NCBI GenBank assembly: GCA_049323795.1 | Contig: JBMOOH010000026.1 | Coordinates: forward strand, 62,001-126,000 | Length of the DNA: 64,000 nucleotides | Direction of reading: 5' to 3' | Origin: JAOADN01 sp049323795 | Lineage (GTDB): Bacteria > Pseudomonadota > Alphaproteobacteria > Rhodobacterales > Rhodobacteraceae | Shown: positions 60,852 through 64,000 of the stretch, one piece after another | Layout: every line of letters starts with the position of its first letter | Numbering within the stretch: position 1 is the first letter of the stretch | The notes under the pieces: generated by a model | Told to the model about the DNA's origin: nothing | The model's input: the letters and a program-made list of their open reading frames with translations, nothing else | The model's database searches: none | Translations under genes and position numbers: made by a program

Positions 60852-61579
60852 CACGCCATTCGCTCCCGGGTTTCCAGCGCGCGAAGCCGCCGCAACCGGA
60901 TCTCGGTCCGCGTCCGGGCGAGAAGCAGCGCCACGAAGAACAGCACGAATCCGGCGATGCTGAGCAGGAGCGGAAAGTAGAAGACGTCGGCGACGTTTTC
61001 CCTCTTGTCGAGCGACAGCGACGGGCCCTGATGCAGGCCCTGGCTCCAGAAGAACACGGCATAGCGGCTGAGAAGCGCAAAGACCGACCCGACGAGGCAG
61101 AGCACCGCGGTCAGATCCGCCGCGGTGTCGGGGTCCTCGATCGCCTGCCAGAGCGCGATGTAGCCGAGATAGAACAGGAACAGCACGAGGAACGAGGTCA
61201 GCCTCGGATCCCAGACCCAGGGCGTGCCCCACATCGGCTGGCCCCAGATCGCGCCGGTCACCAGCGCGATCAGCGTCATGGTCATGCCGATCGGCGCCGC
61301 CGCCTTCGCCGCAAGCGCCGAGACATGGTGGCGGCGGACGACCCAGATAACCGAGGCCACGAGCATCATCACCCAGATGTTGATCGCCATCATCGCAGAC
61401 GGGACGTGCACATAGAGGATCTTGACGGTCGATCCGAAATTCTCGGCCTCGGGCGTCAGGAAGAAGCCCCAGACAAGTCCCGCCGCCAGCGTCACGGCCG
61501 CCGAGCCCGCAACCCAGGGAAGGACGCGGGCAGACGTCTGCATGAAGAGCTTGGGGTTGGCATATTCCCAGATCGACAT
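60851..61579 (-). CDS. ccmC: Heme exporter protein C
   Basis: Six-transmembrane protein that presents heme to CcmE. The 242-residue protein starts MSIWEYANPKLFMQTSARVLPW and has the periplasmic tryptophan-rich WWD-type signature WGQPMWGTPWVWDPRLTSFLVLF, flanked by the heme histidines in YVHVPSAMMAI and SQGLHQGPSL. ATG 61579 chosen from the family start; 55 bp after ccmB. Confidence 0.96.
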   Translation of the reverse strand: MSIWEYANPKLFMQTSARVLPWVAGSAAVTLAAGLVWGFFLTPEAENFGSTVKILYVHVPSAMMAINIWVMMLVASVIWVVRRHHVSALAAKAAAPIGMTMTLIALVTGAIWGQPMWGTPWVWDPRLTSFLVLFLFYLGYIALWQAIEDPDTAADLTAVLCLVGSVFALLSRYAVFFWSQGLHQGPSLSLDKRENVADVFYFPLLLSIAGFVLFFVALLLARTRTEIRLRRLRALETRERMA

Positions 61580-61634
61580 GATCTTCTGCGTATCGACTCG
61601 CACCCGCCGCCTCAACCCAATAGCGTGCCTGCGG

Positions 61635-62291
61635 TCATCGCAGCCCCGCGCGTATTGCCGCAGCGGCGGCAAAGGGCAGGATTGCGACGGTGCCGAGCGT
61701 GACCCCCGCAAGAAGCGACAGAGGCGTGCCCACCGACAGCCCTTCCGCCCCGCGGCGGACAACCTCGGCGCCGAAGATCAGCGTGGGAATGCAGAGAGGC
61801 AGGACCAGAAGCGACAAGAGCAGCCCGCCGCGCCGGACGCCGACCGTGAGCGCCGCGCCGAAGGTGCCGATGAAGGACAGCGCCGGCGTCCCCGCCAGCA
61901 GCGAGACGAAGAGCCACGGGGCTGCCGGGCCGGGAAGGCCGAGAAGCAGTCCGAGCGCCGGCGCGGCAAGCGCAAGGGGCAGTCCGGTGACGATCCAGTG
62001 GGCCAGCGCCTTGACCGCCGCCACGGCCTCGAGCGGCAGCGGCGCGGTGGCCAGAAGGTCGAGCGTCCCGTCCTCGCGGTCCAGCGCGAAGATGCGGTCC
62101 AGCGACAGCAGGCATGACAGCAGCGCGCCCACCCAGAGCACCCCGGGCGCGATCCGGGCAAGGGTGCCGGGATCCGGGCCGACGCCGAACGGCAGCAGCA
62201 CCACCACGATCAGATAGAAGGCAAGCGCGAGGCCGAAGCCCCCCCCCGCCCGGACGGAGAGCCGCAGATCCCGCAGGAGGAGCGCGATCAT
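61635..62291 (-). CDS. ccmB: Heme exporter protein B
   Basis: Membrane subunit of the CcmAB ABC transporter. The 218-residue protein has about six hydrophobic segments and the family landmarks MIALLLRDLRLSVRAGGGFG, FALDREDGTLDLLATAPLPLEAV and LLSLLVLPLCIPTLIFG. Start overlaps ccmA by 4 bp (ATGA). Confidence 0.95.
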   Translation of the reverse strand: MIALLLRDLRLSVRAGGGFGLALAFYLIVVVLLPFGVGPDPGTLARIAPGVLWVGALLSCLLSLDRIFALDREDGTLDLLATAPLPLEAVAAVKALAHWIVTGLPLALAAPALGLLLGLPGPAAPWLFVSLLAGTPALSFIGTFGAALTVGVRRGGLLLSLLVLPLCIPTLIFGAEVVRRGAEGLSVGTPLSLLAGVTLGTVAILPFAAAAAIRAGLR

Positions 62292-62920
62292 CCGAAGGCC
62301 TCGTCGAAACGGCCGCGTCCCGCGCGGCCTGCGCCGGCCGGGCGAAACGGCGTCAGATCCAGCGCCGGCAGCGGACCGAGCCCGAGATCGGAATGGGTGG
62401 CCGCCAGCGCCGCGCCGCCGGCGGCCAGATGGGCCCGCACGGCCGCGGCGAAAAGCGCCACCGACGCGGCATCGAGCGACACGGTCGGCTCGTCGAGAAG
62501 CCAGAGCCTGCGACCGGTGACGAGGAGCCGCGCCAGCCCGAGCCGCCGCTTCTGCCCGGCCGAAAGGTTGGCGGCGGGCCGGTCGGCGAGCATGGCCAGG
62601 TTCATCCCGTCGAGCGCGTCGCCGATCTCGGCCCGCCCGAAGACCCGGGCCCAGAAGCGCAGGTTCTCGGCCACCGTGAGCGTGGGCTTGATGCCGTCGG
62701 CATGACCGGCATAGGCGATCGTTTCGGGATCGGCAGAGATGCGCCCCTCCTCGGGCGGCTGCAGTCCGGCGATGCAGCGCAGAAGCGTCGTCTTGCCGAT
62801 GCCGTTCGGCCCGCGGAGCTGGAGCACCTCGCCCGCCGCAAGCGAAAGGGAAACCCCGGCGAGCACCACCGCCCCGCCGCGGGCAACCGACAGGTTCTCC
62901 ACTGCCAGGGCCTCGGTCAA
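62288..62920 (-). CDS. ccmA: Heme exporter ATP-binding protein A
   Basis: ATPase of the CcmAB transporter, powering holo-CcmE release. The 210-residue protein has Walker A RGPNGIGKTTLLRCI (36-50), the ABC signature NLSAGQKRRLGLARLL and Walker B RLWLLDEPTVSLD, then ATHSDLG. No ATG is suitable: the TTG at 62920 (TTG-ACC-GAG-GCC) gives the right length and is preceded by a G-rich ribosome site. It begins 44 bp after the Mth938-like gene. Confidence 0.93.
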   Translation of the reverse strand: MTEALAVENLSVARGGAVVLAGVSLSLAAGEVLQLRGPNGIGKTTLLRCIAGLQPPEEGRISADPETIAYAGHADGIKPTLTVAENLRFWARVFGRAEIGDALDGMNLAMLADRPAANLSAGQKRRLGLARLLVTGRRLWLLDEPTVSLDAASVALFAAAVRAHLAAGGAALAATHSDLGLGPLPALDLTPFRPAGAGRAGRGRFDEAFG

Positions 62921-62963
62921 GGCCGCCCCGCAGCTCCGCGTCCGCGCCGGACGGCCGCCGCCG

Positions 62964-63332
62964 TCACCGGGCGGGTCCGACGACCAGAAGCGCGGCAGCC
63001 ACCCGCCGCCCTTCGGACAGAAGCACGTTGTAGGTGCGTGCCGCCGCGGCGCTGTCCATGGCCTCGATCGCCAGGCCCGCCGTCTCGAGGGCGGCGCGGA
63101 ACGGCGCGGGCGGATGGGCGATCGCGGCTCCGGTGCCGATGAAGAGGACATCGACCTCCCCGGCGAGCGCGACAAGCGGCGGGAGATCGTCATACCCCCC
63201 CCAGGCGCGCGCCCCGGTTCCGGTGACAAGAACATGTCCGGAAATGGCCGTGCCGCCCACCCGCCAGTGGCCGGGGCCGTAGCCTTCGATCGGCCGCGCG
63301 CCGCCGAAGTCGGTCTCGGTGAGCCGCATCAT
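62964..63332 (-). CDS. Mth938-like (DUF498) protein
   Basis: A 122-residue protein starting MMRLTETDFGGARPIEGYGPGHWRVGG, then GHVLVTGTGARAWGG, VDVLFIGTGAAIAHPPAPF and SAAAARTYNVLLSEGRRVAAALLVV, the Mth938 fold. Homologues are linked to respiratory complex I assembly (NDUFAF3 family) in other organisms; the role here is inferred only from similarity. Located between secF and ccmA, a neighbourhood known in Rhodobacterales. Start ATG 63332 or 63329. Confidence 0.85.
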   Translation of the reverse strand: MMRLTETDFGGARPIEGYGPGHWRVGGTAISGHVLVTGTGARAWGGYDDLPPLVALAGEVDVLFIGTGAAIAHPPAPFRAALETAGLAIEAMDSAAAARTYNVLLSEGRRVAAALLVVGPAR

Positions 63333-63339
63333 CGCGCCG

Positions 63340-64000
63340 TCACTTCCCCCCGGAGACGAACTGCGTTCCCGACGGTCCCTTCTCGGCCGGCTTGCCCCAT
63401 TCGCGCTTGACCCCGAGGAACAGCACGATGTTCTTGGCGACATAGAGCGTGGAATAGGTACCCACGAACACGCCGAAGATCATCGCGAAGACGAAGCCGC
63501 GGATCACGTCGCCGCCGAAGACGAGCAGGGCGGCCAGCGCAAGGAGCGTCGTCGTCGCCGTCATCACCGTACGGCTCAGCGTCTCGTTCGCCGTCAGGTT
63601 CATCATGTCGCGCAGAGGCATGCTCTTGTATTTCATCAGGTTTTCCCTGAGGCGGTCGAAGATCACCACCGTGTCGTTCATCGAATAGCCGAGGATCGTG
63701 AGCAGCGCGGCAACGATCGTCAGGTCGAACTTGATCTGGAAGAACGAAAACACCCCGACCGTGGCGATCACGTCGTGCAGCAGCGCGGCGACGGTTCCGA
63801 CCGCGAACTGCCACTCGAATCTCAGCCAGACATAGATCATGATCCCGAGCGTGCCCGCCCCGATCGCGAGGAGCGCCGACCAGATCAGCTCTCCGGACAC
63901 TTTCGGGCCGACCGACTCGACGGAGGTGAACTTGATCTGCGGATCGACCGTGGCGAGCGCGGCCTTGACCTGATCCACCCGCTCCGGGGACAGGGCTTCG
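63340..64000 (-). CDS. secF: Protein translocase subunit SecF (5' end cut by window edge)
   Basis: Inner-membrane subunit that with SecD drives late stages of Sec translocation by proton motive force. About 219 C-terminal residues are visible: KFTSVESVGPKVSGELIWSALLAIGAGTLGIMIYVWLRFEWQFAVGTVAALLHDVIATVG (in pieces), then VVIFDRLRENL and FAMIFGVFVGTYSTLYVAKNIVLFLG, with five hydrophobic segments. The reading frame continues past the right edge, so a GTG near 63978 is internal. secD is expected just beyond the window. Confidence 0.95.
   Translation of the reverse strand, partial: EALSPERVDQVKAALATVDPQIKFTSVESVGPKVSGELIWSALLAIGAGTLGIMIYVWLRFEWQFAVGTVAALLHDVIATVGVFSFFQIKFDLTIVAALLTILGYSMNDTVVIFDRLRENLMKYKSMPLRDMMNLTANETLSRTVMTATTTLLALAALLVFGGDVIRGFVFAMIFGVFVGTYSTLYVAKNIVLFLGVKREWGKPAEKGPSGTQFVSGGK

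Overview
The window is a high-GC alphaproteobacterial chromosome segment, almost certainly from a marine member of the Rhodobacteraceae (Roseobacter-type). This rests on four things: a complete RcGTA-type gene transfer agent cluster, a DMSP lyase DddP whose six metal ligands fall at the published residue numbers, a pyruvate dehydrogenase E1-beta carrying its own lipoyl domain, and GC-rich palindromic repeats of the kind I recall from this family. No rRNA, CRISPR array, insertion sequence or integrase was seen. There is one tRNA (Leu, anticodon TAG).

Layout. 1-6.6 kb: cell-wall recycling (anmK), tyrS, two cyclophilins, phosphoglycerate kinase and a class I aldolase, with a stray copy of the aldolase 3' end. 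6.6-10.5 kb: a TPR-sulfotransferase and an AidB-type flavoprotein. 10.6-14.9 kb: ftsB-like gene, then the pdhABC operon. 14.9-16.1 kb: cysE, with a small GTA-adjacent gene reading in frame into it. 16.1-30.8 kb (minus strand): the GTA structural cluster from small terminase to tail-tip protein, followed by a DUF2793 protein. Upstream on the same strand lie mltG, fabF, an agmatinase-family gene, acpP, fabG and fabD. 37.3-41.0 kb (plus): cytochrome b561, rpsF-rpsR-rplI and an EamA permease, with two decayed gene remnants. 41.4-47.4 kb: trigger factor, tRNA-Leu, a Hint-domain protein, bifunctional nnrE/nnrD interrupted by two in-frame palindromic repeats, and glnB-glnA. 47.8-52 kb: an unknown gene, dddP, a CDGSH protein and two small proteins. 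52-56.4 kb: purB, a solitary fliG, a lipid A-type acyltransferase and a DUF1223 protein. 56.5-59.3 kb: acnA. 59.7-64 kb (minus): secF, a Mth938-like gene, ccmABCDG and an exported protein.

How it fits together. Most of the window is core metabolism: glycolysis, PDH, aconitase, type II fatty acid synthesis, nitrogen assimilation and cytochrome c maturation. The accessory interest is the GTA cluster. A TTAA-N7-TTAA sequence matching the CtrA consensus lies between mltG and the first GTA gene, and a near-consensus copy lies just upstream of fliG. That fits the known link between the CtrA phosphorelay, motility and GTA production in this order. Several small decay scars (aldolase 3' end, nucleotidyltransferase-fold remnant, BrkB remnant) and coding-sequence repeats show local rearrangement.

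Limits. All calls come from reading the sequence and from recalled family knowledge; no searches were run. Start codons were chosen by ribosome-binding sites, overlaps and family starts, and are least certain for GTA g2, ccmA and the small DUF7742-like gene.
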